From Temnopleurus reevesii (Eukaryota > Echinodermata > Echinoidea > Temnopleuroida > Temnopleuridae): 19,424 nt of DNA. The stretch covers positions 1-19,424 of the forward strand of contig BQKZ01004145.1 of assembly GCA_036244855.1 (NCBI GenBank), given 5' to 3'. Shown piece after piece: positions 15,599 to 19,424 of this stretch (position 1 is the first letter of the stretch; every line of letters starts with the position of its first letter). The position numbers were made by a program, and so were the translations under genes. A model generated the notes under the pieces. That model was not told the origin of the DNA. It ran no database searches and saw only the letters and a list, made by a program, of their open reading frames with translations.

Positions 15599-17591
15599 TC
15601 TGATGATGGTGGTGGTGGTTTAGGAGGAGAAGGAGGTGGAGGGGGAGGGGGAAGGAGCAAGTGTGGGAGGAGAAGGAGGGGGTTGTGCAGATATTAATAA
15701 CAAAGATACTTCAGATATTATTGATCATAATAACTATGACAACGTTTATTGAAAGTGTGAAGAAAAGATACAAATCATGGCCAGTGCACAAAGATGGTTT
15801 TAGGTGTCTAGAATTCAAGTTGAAAGTGTACATACGTATTATAACACTTTATTTTTGTAACCCCTGCCTCTTCACATTTTACAAATTGGTTCAATTTGCA
15901 ATGACATCATTTATTCTTTTATTTTTTTTCATTAACCCCACTGTTATTTTATTATTTCCACGTTTTTCTTTATTTCATTCAGCTTCCTCGGTGGCTTCCC
16001 TTGATGCTAGCAAACCACCCGGCCTTGGAGTTGTTGTTCGACACCTTCGTCAGGCCTCCGCAGAGTTCTTGGTTGCCATGGAAACGCATCAGCAGTCCAT
16101 ACACAAGCTCCAGAACATTGCTGATCTTCCTGCAGAAGAATTGAAAGAGGTTTGGGCTCTTCTATTTGTAGATGTTTTAATATTGTTCTGAACATTAGAA
16201 ATCGTCTTCAGACATTGTGTATATCTAGGATTTAGAGAAAATTTTCATCAAAAAATAGGAATTGGAGCAATCAAAGTGATGGATTTAGTTGATTATTGCA
16301 ATTGATCATTTTGTAAATAAGAATTGATAATATATTTTATTGTTTTATCATTTTCCTGTCTTTTCGCACTTGAAAATTAATAATAATGATAATGATTATA
16401 GGCAACATTTATTGTGCACTTTGTCAGGAAATTTTCAAACACAAGAAGAAAAGAGAGGTTGACAGAGTTTAAACACCCTTGTATGAAACGTAAAAAACCT
16501 TCACAGAAGTACATATGAAGTACATATGACAACATAATAGTCATTATAATATGTGGTTTGCTTTTTGCTACCAGGAACAACTTACGCGGTGTTTTGATAG
16601 CTAATAAGTCTTTGATAATTTTCTTTTCAGCTTACTCACAGCGGAGTAGGTTCTCGTACCACTAACCTCTCGTCTCAGCACCGTCTCCAATTGGCAACGC
16701 AGCGACTCACCCAGGACGTTCGCGTCAAAGTCCAGGAGCTCTCCCTGTTATTCTATTCCATCGAATGCGACATGTTCCTTATCTGGCGCCATCTTGAGTA
16801 CTATTTCTTACATTGTCATCCGTCTGGAGGGCCCACTGCCCCTTTCTCGCTGTCGTTCGCCCTCCGACAGCCCCCTAGAAATTTAGGAGGTGAGTTTTAA
16901 ATCCATGTTGATTCGTGTACGGTGAAAAATGGGCCCCAAGAGATAGGGTATGGTGGAATGAAAATGGTAGATAGTCACGATAAATTCATGAAAATGGGCT
17001 TGATATCCAATTGGCCATGGCACAATTGAATTTCATAAATGTTTATATTTATTTGCGAGCGTTTTGTCATTTGTGTTACACAAGTTTGAAAATAAGTTGA
17101 CTCCATTGTCTTGATTTTGGTTGTGGCATTGCTATTAATTATCCACAGATATTGAAAGAAAAATGAGGGGTTTCGTACTCACTCCCCTTTCCCTCCATAT
17201 GGAATTTTTTAATGAAATTAATTTTTTATTTTTAATGAAATTAGATTAAAAGATGATTTTATGAAAGGCACATCAACATTATCTTCTCACTCATTGAAAT
17301 AATACATCCTTTTCTTTTTTTATCTTAGATCTGTCCAGTCCATCTCTGAACGTATCCCGCGATGATGGCCAATCCCGCTTTCCTCCGGTCAGTCCCCAAG
17401 CCCTCGGAATTACCAAGGAGGACCTCAAACAGCTACGACTGGACGCCACAAAGTGCCTCAACGATTCGACCCTCAAGCGTGCGCAGGAGATTGAGAACCG
17501 CTTTGCAGCCCAGCGCCGGTCGCGTCATGCCTTCGTAGCGGCGCTGGCACGACGTATACGACGCCTCATTACGCTTGATGCCCCTAGGTGA
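1..17591 (+). CDS. NUP205: NUP205 nuclear pore scaffold protein, C-terminal part (20 exons, 5' partial)
   Basis: NUP205 (yeast Nup192) is a large alpha-helical solenoid of the inner ring of the nuclear pore. In known systems it works with NUP93, NUP35/NUP53 and NUP155 to build the transport channel scaffold. Seen here: joining 1-137, 1544-1664, 2160-2256, 2859-3020, 4319-4564, 5220-5378, 6116-6229, 7757-8007, 8350-8541, 9454-9751, 10265-10500, 10894-11085, 11797-11918, 12465-12621, 13835-13967, 14641-14943, 15446-15526, 15983-16149, 16631-16889 and 17329-17591 gives one unbroken 1229-residue frame ending in TGA. Its motifs are collinear with human NUP205: MGINPR, FVECLE, TRLYAMRLLLYSL, APTMRYLRT, NRQRSHSQRL, AKRHAFDAWRQ, RDACDGHELGR, KALYIYES, IWRHLEYYFLHC. 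No membrane segment or signal peptide is seen. The N-terminal part lies upstream. Exon bounds are inferred from homology and phase, not from transcripts. The sister protein NUP188 is a less likely identity because these motifs match NUP205 specifically. Confidence 0.96.
138..461. other. Start of intron 1, no feature seen
   Basis: This is AT-rich intron sequence between the exon-1 donor and the first recognisable exon-2 copy. I see no frame, repeat or RNA gene in it. Confidence 0.6.
462..1664 (+). repeat. Tandem array of seven exon-2 copies (pseudo-exons plus real exon)
   Basis: Copies of exon 2 with an adjoining piece of intron are repeated head to tail. Copies start near 462 (front lost), 646, 831, 1015 (first ~10 bases lost), 1184, 1359 and 1544 (the real exon), a step of about 175-185 bases. 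Copies at 646, 831, 1184 and 1359 keep AG directly before the exon and an open frame in the right phase (KFVGFNGSLPKHALAAVK or close). All six upstream copies lose similarity to the real exon about 20 bases before its end. Two intron tail types alternate. One contains GAGTTTGAATGTCTTG (after copies 1, 4 and 6). The other contains GAGTGCC and GTGTGTGTTGCC-like bases (after copies 3 and 5, weaker after 2). This suggests two-copy units were also duplicated. Confidence 0.93.
1544..1664 (+). CDS. NUP205: NUP205 exon 2 (the complete copy of a seven-copy array)
   Basis: The acceptor CAG is at 1541-1543 and the donor GTTTGT at 1665. The 121 bases run from phase 2 to phase 0 and encode FVGFNGSLPKHALAAVKVLY, then RMVKSSNVQPEIVNLFSINK. 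Human NUP205 has the matching segment ending in SNIQIKLVGDFTHDQ. I chose this copy because only it has the full 3' part (LFSINK) and a usable donor leading in phase to exon 3. The six upstream copies (462-1463) lack that end. Confidence 0.92.
1665..2159. other. Intron 2, only a G-run
   Basis: A G-rich run lies at about 1945-1960 (one A, then mainly G). Otherwise the sequence is AT-rich, with a normal pyrimidine-rich acceptor before exon 3. No exon copy is seen. Confidence 0.6.
2160..2256 (+). CDS. NUP205: NUP205 exon 3
   Basis: The acceptor TTTCAG ends at 2159 and the donor GTAATA begins at 2257. The 97 bases run from phase 0 to phase 1. It encodes DDSGRILHGFVECLEVEDLE and then an acidic stretch (VPERETFQDDAE). 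The core FVECLE is identical to human NUP205. The following acidic linker is variable in the family. Confidence 0.92.
2257..2858. other. Intron 3, nothing recognised
   Basis: This is 602 bases of AT-rich sequence between exons 3 and 4. I found no exon copies, inverted repeats or plausible genes. Confidence 0.6.
2859..3020 (+). CDS. NUP205: NUP205 exon 4
   Basis: The acceptor TTGTAG ends at 2858 and the donor GTAAGA begins at 3021. The 162 bases run from phase 1 to phase 1. It encodes DADHEDITKLHSETRLYAMR, then LLLYSLAQPGPNLAHFLLGY and KPVNKTELQDP. This matches the human pattern HETRIHILNLLITSL, NLALYLLGFELKKPV, LQDPG and is a helical repeat of the solenoid. Confidence 0.94.
3232..3383. mobile_element. 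MITE-like inverted-repeat element, 152 bp
   Basis: The ends are imperfect inverted repeats of about 26 bases: CCTGGGCCCGATTGCATAAA on the left and the reverse complement of ATGCAATAGGGCCCTGG on the right. Inside are further TTAAACGCAAC and GTTGCGTTAA inverted pieces. No coding capacity is seen. It looks like a non-autonomous DNA transposon. The family name is unknown to me. Confidence 0.75.
3555..3620. repeat. Perfect palindrome: 31-base arms, 4-base loop
   Basis: Bases 3555-3585 (AAAATCACTTGG...ATATCCA) are exactly the reverse complement of 3590-3620, with only GGCA between. The arms contain no mismatch. It lies in the intron between exons 4 and 5. It could form a cruciform in DNA or a strong hairpin in RNA, and may be a very short foldback element. 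Confidence 0.93.
3756..3993. repeat. Right-end fragment of the TTAGGGTTAA element
   Basis: This matches about 13365-13618. Shared landmarks are TTGTACATAAAATCACG, TCAAAAGTTGCGCGAGACTT, GAAAGAAAAAAGTCA, CGCGAAAATTGTCGAGGGGG and the terminal TTAGGGTTAA. At its end nine G abut seven C (3961-3976) with the usual spacer missing. The predicted 69-81 residue reading frames across it are not genes. Confidence 0.75.
4319..4564 (+). CDS. NUP205: NUP205 exon 5
   Basis: The acceptor TTATTAG ends at 4318 and the donor GTAAGT begins at 4565. The 246 bases run from phase 1 to phase 1. It encodes VLGSPRTCLHAVVSILERGI, PQLAELAYELIYRLCANRET and SAPTMRYLRTTQDFFYKHLR. Human NUP205 has GCPRTCLHAILNILEKG, SPQLAELCYQVIYQLC and TMRYLRTSQDFL. 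The last 107 bases plus donor are copied again at about 4686-4792. Confidence 0.95.
4686..4792 (+). repeat. Downstream copy of the back of exon 5 with its donor
   Basis: This repeats the end of exon 5 from the GAGACAAGTGC bases through MRYLRT and KHL to the GGAG|GTAAGT donor (4793), about 228 bases downstream of the original. Similarity continues into the intron as far as CAAGATCTT. An insertion near 4722-4740 brings an in-frame TAG, so it is a pseudo-exon without an acceptor. Confidence 0.88.
4953..5081. mobile_element. Diverged MITE-like element related to the one at 3232
   Basis: It begins CTGGGTCCCGTTACATAAAA and ends GCGATTAAGCGCAAAAGGCC-CTG. The two ends are roughly inverted copies (TTGCGATTAAT against GATTAAGCGCAA) and resemble the termini of the 3232-3383 element. 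It is more decayed and abuts a fragment of another dispersed repeat (5082-5130). Confidence 0.55.
5082..5130. repeat. Short internal fragment of the same dispersed repeat
   Basis: The bases TGTCAAAAGTTGCACAACGC and TTGAAAGAAAAAAGTCATG match the interior of the repeats at 3756-3993 and 13365-13618. It directly follows a MITE-like element, which suggests nested insertion or decay. Confidence 0.6.
5220..5378 (+). CDS. NUP205: NUP205 exon 6
   Basis: The acceptor TTCTCAG ends at 5219 and the donor GTATGT begins at 5379. The 159 bases run from phase 1 to phase 1. It encodes ILLNQQAWLLKAVAIELRMT, then AVNRQRSHSQRLVRLLLEDT. The NRQRSH-QRL motif is one of the most conserved stretches of NUP205 (human SLNRQRSHTQRLLHLLLDD). 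No duplicated copy of this exon was found. Confidence 0.95.
5379..6115. other. Intron 6, nothing recognised
   Basis: This is an AT-rich intron between exons 6 and 7. The open frame running on from exon 6 to 5557 is read-through into the intron and ends without conserved motifs. Confidence 0.6.
6116..6229 (+). CDS. NUP205: NUP205 exon 7 (variable linker)
   Basis: The acceptor TTTCAG ends at 6115 and the donor GTAAGA begins at 6230. The 114 bases run from phase 1 to phase 1. It encodes a polar, Gly/Ser/acid-rich linker (ADRSGDGDRFGEATFGEEL, ending NEAGGAG). Human NUP205 also has a poorly conserved acidic linker here. Sequence similarity is weak, so the exon rests mainly on the open frame, good splice sites and matching phases with exons 6 and 8. 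Confidence 0.82.
6230..6693. other. Front of intron 7, nothing recognised before the array
   Basis: This is AT-rich sequence. Only the last ~50 bases (from GATATGAATCATGTAATTTT) match the intron part of the exon-8 repeat unit, so this is the probable ancestral intron end. Confidence 0.65.
6694..7995 (+). repeat. Nested tandem array of exon-8 copies: two 651-bp macro-repeats
   Basis: Acceptor-plus-exon copies start at 6694, 6940, 7106, 7345, 7591 and 7757 (the real exon 8). The steps are 246, 166, 239, 246 and 166. The first three and the last three copies are offset by exactly 651 bases each, so a three-copy block was itself duplicated. Copies at 6694, 7106 and 7345 run as far as the CNL codons and then jump back to a CGAGCCCTCCGGCG-like piece of the same exon, leading to TGA. 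Copies at 6940 and 7591 stop after the GAGCAAACCATA bases. Each unit ends with GATATGAATTATGTAAT-like bases and a T-rich stretch ending in TAG. The junction shares CCTTCG with both exon sites. Confidence 0.94.
7757..8007 (+). CDS. NUP205: NUP205 exon 8 (the complete copy of a six-copy array)
   Basis: The acceptor TTTACTAG ends at 7756 and the donor GTGAGT begins at 8008. The 251 bases run from phase 1 to phase 0. It encodes LQMRRRILQLLDSVDFSQSF, ILNCEEKNEYGVLLCNLRLL and HHILMDQLNRHG. Human NUP205 has KVRRKILNILDSIDFSQEIP, VIANCEHKN and VCNVKLLHRVLVAEVN. Only this copy continues past CNLRLL without a stop. The five copies at 6694-7701 are truncated or run into TGA. Confidence 0.94.
8008..8349. 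other. Intron 8, nothing recognised
   Basis: This is a 342-base AT-rich intron with a good pyrimidine-rich acceptor. No repeats of the neighbouring exons are seen. Confidence 0.6.
8350..8541 (+). CDS. NUP205: NUP205 exon 9
   Basis: The acceptor TTACAG ends at 8349 and the donor GTAAAA begins at 8542. The 192 bases run from phase 0 to phase 0. It encodes EIMEILKTAVSRNSVRRALS, AKRHAFDAWRQVLEVLLTSL and VTVDILQELLSK. Human NUP205 has the matching AKRHALESWRQLVEIILTACP and IIRDILQDVHDK. Confidence 0.95.
8806..9453 (+). repeat. Decayed upstream copies of the front of exon 10
   Basis: Copies start at 8876, 9117 and 9282 ahead of real exon 10 at 9454, with a tail fragment of an older copy near 8806-8830. 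Copy 8876 keeps VNHENSVAVL and then hits TAA, and its middle is disrupted. Copy 9117 reads INHEDSVAELTSPVAGAFLL and LAITLRQ, then TAA. Copy 9282 is open across the whole copied part. Each is followed by an ATCAAAATTTGTCACCCTTA-like intron piece, so the unit is the end of the intron plus about 120-145 bases of exon. Spacings are 241, 165 and 172. Confidence 0.9.
9454..9751 (+). CDS. NUP205: NUP205 exon 10 (the complete copy of a duplicated exon)
   Basis: The acceptor TTACCAG ends at 9453 and the donor GTAAGT begins at 9752. The 298 bases run from phase 0 to phase 1. It encodes VNHEDSVAELTSPVAGAFLL, a variable part with a seven-Gly run, then VVSLTAILKELLTFILSTS. Human NUP205 has the counterparts LMPVVAGAVFTLTAHL and SLYIILKKLLDFILKT. 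The exon opens with GTAAAC straight after CAG, so its first bases resemble a donor. Its front is copied upstream (8806-9453) and its back downstream (9891-9970). Confidence 0.93.
9891..9970 (+). repeat. Downstream copy of the back of exon 10 with its donor
   Basis: About 80 bases repeat the last part of exon 10 (reading IPVVSLTAILKELLTFILSM in the right frame). They are followed by the same donor and intron start, GTAAGTCAAATACAGTTT, at 9971. The copy has no acceptor of its own and sits just after a G/A-rich tract (about 9838-9905). It could act only as an alternative 3' end of exon 10 if the intervening 200 bases were kept or removed in frame. Confidence 0.88.
10265..10500 (+). CDS. NUP205: NUP205 exon 11
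   Basis: The acceptor TTGGCAG ends at 10264 and the donor GTAAGG begins at 10501. The 236 bases run from phase 1 to phase 0. It encodes GVQQRVRTNLYGTLLNYLQI, NLAVIQEFGESFCELVCRDA and CDGHELGR. Human NUP205 has FQRVRTHLYGSLLYYLQIAQ and VCRDACDGHEIGR, among the strongest family signatures. Confidence 0.96.
10501..10893. other. Intron 11, nothing recognised
   Basis: This is an AT-rich intron with normal splice sites. I see no exon copy, transposon end or RNA gene. Confidence 0.6.
10894..11085 (+). CDS. NUP205: NUP205 exon 12
   Basis: The acceptor TTCCTAG ends at 10893 and the donor GTAGGT begins at 11086. The 192 bases run from phase 0 to phase 0. It encodes TLALSVIDAINSIDRRGHWL, then SKGYLRHFIEGVLHMDQALQ and KALYIYESTM. 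It matches human LALALLDRIVSVDKQQQWLL, SGYLKVLVDSL and KALYTYESKM. Confidence 0.95.
11405..11490 (+). repeat. Decayed copy of exon 13 in the preceding intron
   Basis: The copy reads LMRVAETASRAQALFQMGLM and ERLSQC, then diverges and meets TAG. It closely matches exon 13 (real copy at 11797). There is no AG acceptor directly ahead of it, because the first codons are lost. It is a pseudo-exon. Confidence 0.87.
11797..11918 (+). CDS. NUP205: NUP205 exon 13
   Basis: The acceptor TTTCAG ends at 11796 and the donor GTAGGG begins at 11919. The 122 bases run from phase 0 to phase 2. It encodes SLLMRVAETASGAQALLQMG and LMERLGQCRFIDLRPE. It matches human FLTRVAKIQQGALELLRSG and VRLAQCQVYDMRPE. A decayed copy lies upstream at about 11405-11490. 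Confidence 0.94.
11919..12464. other. Intron 13, nothing recognised
   Basis: This is 546 bases of AT-rich intron. Only short chance inverted repeats such as CTTCACAAAGTGAAG near 12405-12419 are present. Confidence 0.6.
12465..12621 (+). CDS. NUP205: NUP205 exon 14
   Basis: The acceptor TTACAG ends at 12464 and the donor GTAATA begins at 12622. The 157 bases run from phase 2 to phase 0. It encodes HPRLVEGMEAIAVDSFLPDV and YHQLLFPVLRLCKAIITSLG. It matches human YRQILLPALQLCQVILTSSM. A partial copy of its middle lies downstream at about 12688-12759. Confidence 0.94.
12688..12759 (+). repeat. Partial copy of exon 14 in the following intron
   Basis: The bases repeat the middle of exon 14 (the LLFPVLRLCKAIIT region), with the core CCTGAGGCTTTGTAA shared. 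Similarity fades towards CAGTCAGCACAATGAATC. It has neither an acceptor nor a recognisable donor. Confidence 0.82.
12857..13618. mobile_element. Transposon-like element with TTAACCCTAA ends, ~760 bp
   Basis: The left end TTAACCCTAATATAGCCGGG and the right end CCGGCCTTTTTAGGGTTAA are inverted copies. Next to each lies a G-run/C-run hairpin (GGGGGGGTGGATTCATCCCC on the left, GGGGGGTGATTCAACCCC on the right). Between them are CG-rich patches such as TCGCGGAAAATGTCGAG. No open frame of useful length is seen, so it is non-autonomous or a remnant. Its right third is related to the copy at 3756-3993. Confidence 0.65.
13176..13229 (+). repeat. Two-copy direct repeat, 28-base step
   Basis: AATTTCTTATGTATTTCTTT-GTTTT occurs twice in a row inside the intron element region. 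It is a simple local duplication with no sign of function. Confidence 0.8.
13835..13967 (+). CDS. NUP205: NUP205 exon 15
   Basis: The acceptor TTACAG ends at 13834 and the donor GTAAGA begins at 13968. The 133 bases run from phase 0 to phase 1. It encodes VLHFIVAHSDAFTAILRDQQ and DLLEELSLLTGVICTVMGE. It matches human VLQFLISHSDTIQAILRCQD and SLQELALLTGIISKA. Confidence 0.95.
14178..14640 (+). repeat. Upstream partial copies of exon 16
   Basis: A good copy starts at 14448 after CTTTTAG and reads VDYFDPSLQDMTSPAHISLQ and THLTRLHRQIFA. It loses similarity after about 95 bases. It lies 193 bases before the real exon 16 and shares the intron stretch ATTTCTAATGATTTGATAAT. An older fragment at about 14178-14240 (CCCCCTCCAGACCCATCTCA) has lost the front half. 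Confidence 0.9.
14641..14943 (+). CDS. NUP205: NUP205 exon 16 (the complete copy of a duplicated exon)
   Basis: The acceptor TTTTCAG ends at 14640 and the donor GTAAGG begins at 14944. The 303 bases run from phase 1 to phase 1. It encodes YFDPALQDMTGPSHIPLQTH, LTRLHRQILALVPRF and a charged low-complexity insert (AEGGAMEEEHGKDKDGKGT). It ends YLEIVGHVVGYCRTVVVRS. Human NUP205 has the matching LMELQGHIGRFQRQCLGLLSR and a charged linker. The first ~95 bases are repeated upstream at 14448, and a poorer fragment lies near 14178. Confidence 0.93.
15007..15203. mobile_element. MITE-like element with AGCTGCCAAC ends
   Basis: CATAGCTGCCAAC at the left and GTTGGCAGCTCTG at the right are inverted repeats with one mismatch in 13. 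The interior is AT-rich and repeats ATTACTAATTTT three or more times. There is no coding frame. It sits in the intron between exons 16 and 17. Confidence 0.55.
15446..15526 (+). CDS. NUP205: NUP205 exon 17
   Basis: The acceptor ACACAG ends at 15445 and the donor GTATTA begins at 15527. The 81 bases run from phase 1 to phase 1. It encodes STADEWQIIFTPSLQEAVAR and DYQRLE. It matches human HAVCLFTPSLSETVNRD. The donor is not strong. A phase-compatible alternative GT at 15557 inside the GAT repeat would add ten acidic residues. Confidence 0.85.
15541..15660 (+). repeat. GAT microsatellite followed by GGT/GGA purine-rich tract
   Basis: About 19 GAT triplets with one GGT interruption run from 15541 to 15598, starting 14 bases after the exon-17 donor. 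A G/A-rich tract follows (about 15606-15660). If read on from exon 17 it would give an Asp-rich tail ending at TGA 15601-15603. Length change here could affect splicing of exon 17. Confidence 0.9.
15983..16149 (+). CDS. NUP205: NUP205 exon 18
   Basis: The acceptor ATTCAG ends at 15982 and the donor GTTTGG begins at 16150. The 167 bases run from phase 1 to phase 0. It encodes KPPGLGVVVRHLRQASAEFL, METHQQSIHKLQNIADLPAE and ELKE. It matches human LPGLGIIIYLLKQSANDF and HRQSVSKLQNVEQLPPDEIKE. Confidence 0.95.
16150..16630. other. Intron 18, short AT repeats only
   Basis: A short TAATAATGATAATGATTA microsatellite occurs near 16379-16400, and a tandem GAAGTACATATG pair near 16506-16528. Nothing else was recognised. 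Confidence 0.6.
16631..16889 (+). CDS. NUP205: NUP205 exon 19
   Basis: The acceptor TTTTCAG ends at 16630 and the donor GTGAGT begins at 16890. The 259 bases run from phase 0 to phase 1. It encodes HRLQLATQRLTQDVRVKVQE, SIECDMFLIWRHLEYYFLHC and a proline-rich tail. Human NUP205 has CLFILWRHLEYYLLHC, so this is a very strong family signature. Confidence 0.96.
16890..17328. other. Intron 19, nothing recognised
   Basis: This is an AT-rich intron with a T-rich acceptor. A small TTTTTAATGAAATTA duplication lies near 17205-17243. Confidence 0.6.
17329..17591 (+). CDS. NUP205: NUP205 exon 20, C-terminus and stop
   Basis: The acceptor ATCTTAG ends at 17328 and the stop TGA is 17589-17591. The exon is entered in phase 1. 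It encodes a polar segment (DLSSPSLNVSRDDGQSRFPP), then ITKEDLKQLRLDATKCLNDS. It ends RHAFVAALARRIRRLITLDA-PR. Human NUP205 ends with the similar FIQALVRRIRGLLRISRN, so this is the natural C-terminus and not a truncation. Confidence 0.95.
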
Positions 17592-18250
17592 TCAGCAAAA
17601 TGTGTTGGATACAGAAGCAATCAAATTCATCAAGACTCGTGAAAAAGCATTGACTTAAAAAAAAAAACAAATTGACGTATGCACCATGCGTTTGTAGCTG
17701 CATTTGAACAAAAGTTATGATGCCTCATTACTTTGGCTAGAGGATTAGATACAATATCAAACCTTGTATGAATGAAATCTTTGAGGACTCGAGATGATGT
17801 GTCGACTTTGGAAAACGTTCACATGTGCGCAGGAAGCCTGACTGCATGGGCGTGACATATACGCCACCTTTTCGCTTTACGTGTTCTCGGGTGATTCAAA
17901 TATTATTGTATATTAGAACAGTAAATCTAGCATGAATCAATACTGTCAGGGATTGAAGGAAACTTGAGCTTTACACCATGCATTTCCAGCTGTATTTGTT
18001 ACACAGAGCATCGTCGCCAAAGAAGCTGATATGTAGATGATATTGAACGGAATTGGATATAGGAACTTTGAACCTTCTACTAATCAGACCCAGGAAACTA
18101 GTTGACTTGACAAAATTCACAATGGAATTGACTGTCATCCACCACCAAGACAGATGTGCTTGAAATTTGACTTGTGCCTTGAAACCTTGATTCTGTAAGA
18201 TCTGAGGTTAATCTGTGGTAATAAATTGCTCATAATCAGATGATTCACCT
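17592..18250 (+). other. Probable 3' UTR of NUP205
   Basis: This non-coding stretch runs from the stop codon to the first good poly(A) signal. Two loosely similar pieces occur (near 17682-17707 and 17974-17999, ACCATGC-TTT--AGCTG-ATTTG). No splice sites or frames extend the gene. The exact 3' end is inferred only. Confidence 0.6.
18220..18225 (+). promoter_or_regulatory. Candidate poly(A) signal AATAAA
   Basis: This is the first canonical AATAAA after the stop codon, 629 bases downstream. A T-run about 40 bases further (18266-18275) fits a downstream U-rich element. Weaker ATTAAA sites occur near 18303 and 19082. Confidence 0.6.
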
Positions 18251-18697
18251 GTAATGCCAAATGCTTTTTTTTTTAAGTCGGAGCTTGAATACTATCAAAT
18301 GTGATTAAAAACCTTATTTTGATAACAGTGGTTGTATCACCCAGGAATAATTTTCTTGGGATCACATTGCAATTTGCTATGAATTTTAGCAGGATAGCAA
18401 CTTTATCACATACATGTAGAACTGCACAGTAAACTATTGAAAAAGTTTCTTCAATGTCTGAAACAGCTAATCAAATGTGAAAAGCAAAATTATTCCCTGA
18501 TAATGAGGTTTGACTTTGTATATTTTCACAACAAATTTTGGGCAATTTGGCCTTATTTCTACTGATTTCCGTATAACCCAATGGTTGTTATATTTGCACA
18601 TCATATGTACCCAAAAGTAATTATCCATTCCTATGTGTTGTACTGAAATTTTGTCACGGGCCCAATGTTATGTTCTGTGTGCTACATGTGTCATCTT

Positions 18698-18892
18698 CAG
18701 ACCTCCCAACCATTATGAATTTGGAGGGATAAATATGATACATGTATTTCATCATTCTGAAGTCATGTTTTCATTGCATATTATGATTTTTCATGATAAA
18801 TGTACTACACTTTCCTATGGGAATCATTATTCTTCCCTCTTTTTTTTAGCAAAATCATCCCTCTTTTTCAGTCTATAAGGTTGGGAGGTCTG
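18698..18892. mobile_element. MITE-like element with CAGACCTCCCAACC ends
   Basis: CAGACCTCCCAACC at 18698-18711 is the exact reverse complement of GGTTGGGAGGTCTG at 18879-18892. The 195-base interior is AT-rich, with GGAGGGATAAAT and ATCATCCCTCTTTTT as weaker inner inverted pieces. There is no coding capacity. It lies downstream of the likely poly(A) site. Confidence 0.7.
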
Positions 18893-19424
18893 CATCTGTG
18901 TTGTTTATATGTTTGAGGAGCCCCTAGGGATAATGGAATGTCCATGTATGATCTCTGAATTCTACAATTAATTGAGAATTATTTGTACCTTTAAGGTACC
19001 CATTTTGCAAGATTTAGGATTTAGTATTTATTGTGAATTCAGCTGCATCTTTTATGTTGCAGACTCCTGGGAAGAATGGAAATTAAATAAGAACTTCACT
19101 CAGACATTGATGTGCTCTCAGTGGATGGGAAAAATACATTTTCTTCTTTTTCTTTTGAAAAGTAGACAAAAGTTTTTACTCTTCCCCTCAAGTATGATAT
19201 CAACATATTTATTCTGCATGCATTCTTGGATTAATCATGTTGATTCCTTGTCTACGTTTCTTTATAAAAAAAAAAAAAAAAAAGGAGCAAAATGTAAATC
19301 TGTACAAGGTGAATTGGGAGTTCCCCATGTTTGTAGCCATTTTGTACCAGTAGGTTGCCATTTAACCCTAACTTACATGTACCTGGGCTATTTCGAGAGG
19401 TGATATTCCTGGGGGGGGGGGGGG
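18893..19424. other. Downstream flank with A-run and terminal G-run
   Basis: The stretch has a run of about 18 A near 19266-19283 and ends the window in 14 consecutive G (19411-19424). The 143-residue open frame starting at 18972 shows no recognisable motif and is probably chance. Confidence 0.55.

Noticed and set aside
15661..16191. 176-residue open frame
   Set aside because: Most of it is intron. Only the last part (15983-16149) is NUP205 exon 18, and the upstream residues show no conservation and hydrophobic AT-rich composition.
18972..19403. 143-residue open frame downstream of the gene
   Set aside because: Codon use is AT-driven, it includes a Lys run from the A-stretch, and no family motif is visible. 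It is probably chance.
19411..19424. Terminal run of 14 G as a telomere or quadruplex signal
   Set aside because: It is cut by the window edge, similar G-runs occur in the local repeats, and nothing else supports a telomere.

Overview
The window carries the 3' part of one protein-coding gene on the + strand of an animal nuclear genome. It is the gene for the nuclear pore scaffold protein NUP205 (Nup192 family). Twenty exons can be chained with GT-AG introns and consistent phases from base 1 to a TGA at 17589-17591. They give 3690 coding bases, or 1229 residues. The first exon is cut by the window edge and the last carries the natural C-terminus. Because the human protein is 2012 residues long, roughly the first two fifths of the protein, the start codon and the promoter lie upstream of the window. 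The order and spacing of conserved motifs match vertebrate NUP205 throughout.

Organism: AT-rich introns, several short inverted-repeat (MITE-like) elements and the moderate protein match to human suggest a marine invertebrate. An echinoderm such as a sea urchin is my guess, from repeat style only, and it is not proven.

Layout: 1-137 partial exon 1; 138-1543 intron with an array of seven copies of exon 2, of which only the last (1544-1664) is complete; 1665-5219 exons 3-5 with introns holding two MITE-like elements, a near-perfect 31-bp-arm palindrome and a damaged copy of the end of exon 5; 5220-6229 exons 6-7; 6694-7756 five damaged copies of exon 8 ahead of the real one (7757-8007), arranged as two 651-bp macro-repeats; 8350-8541 exon 9; 8806-9453 decayed copies of the start of exon 10, then real exon 10 (9454-9751) and a second copy of its end at about 9891-9970; 10265-12621 exons 11-14 with decayed copies of exons 13 and 14; 12857-13618 a transposon-like element; 13835-14943 exons 15-16 with two upstream partial copies of exon 16; 15446-17591 exons 17-20; 17592-19424 3' UTR and downstream DNA.

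The striking property is that at least eight separate intron-exon junctions of this one gene have been tandemly duplicated. Each time only one copy is left as the usable exon and the others form decaying pseudo-exons in the introns. Upstream copies carry an acceptor plus the front of an exon. Downstream copies carry the back of an exon, sometimes with its donor. This looks like intron growth by junction-spanning duplication, and some copies still have open frames and plausible splice sites.
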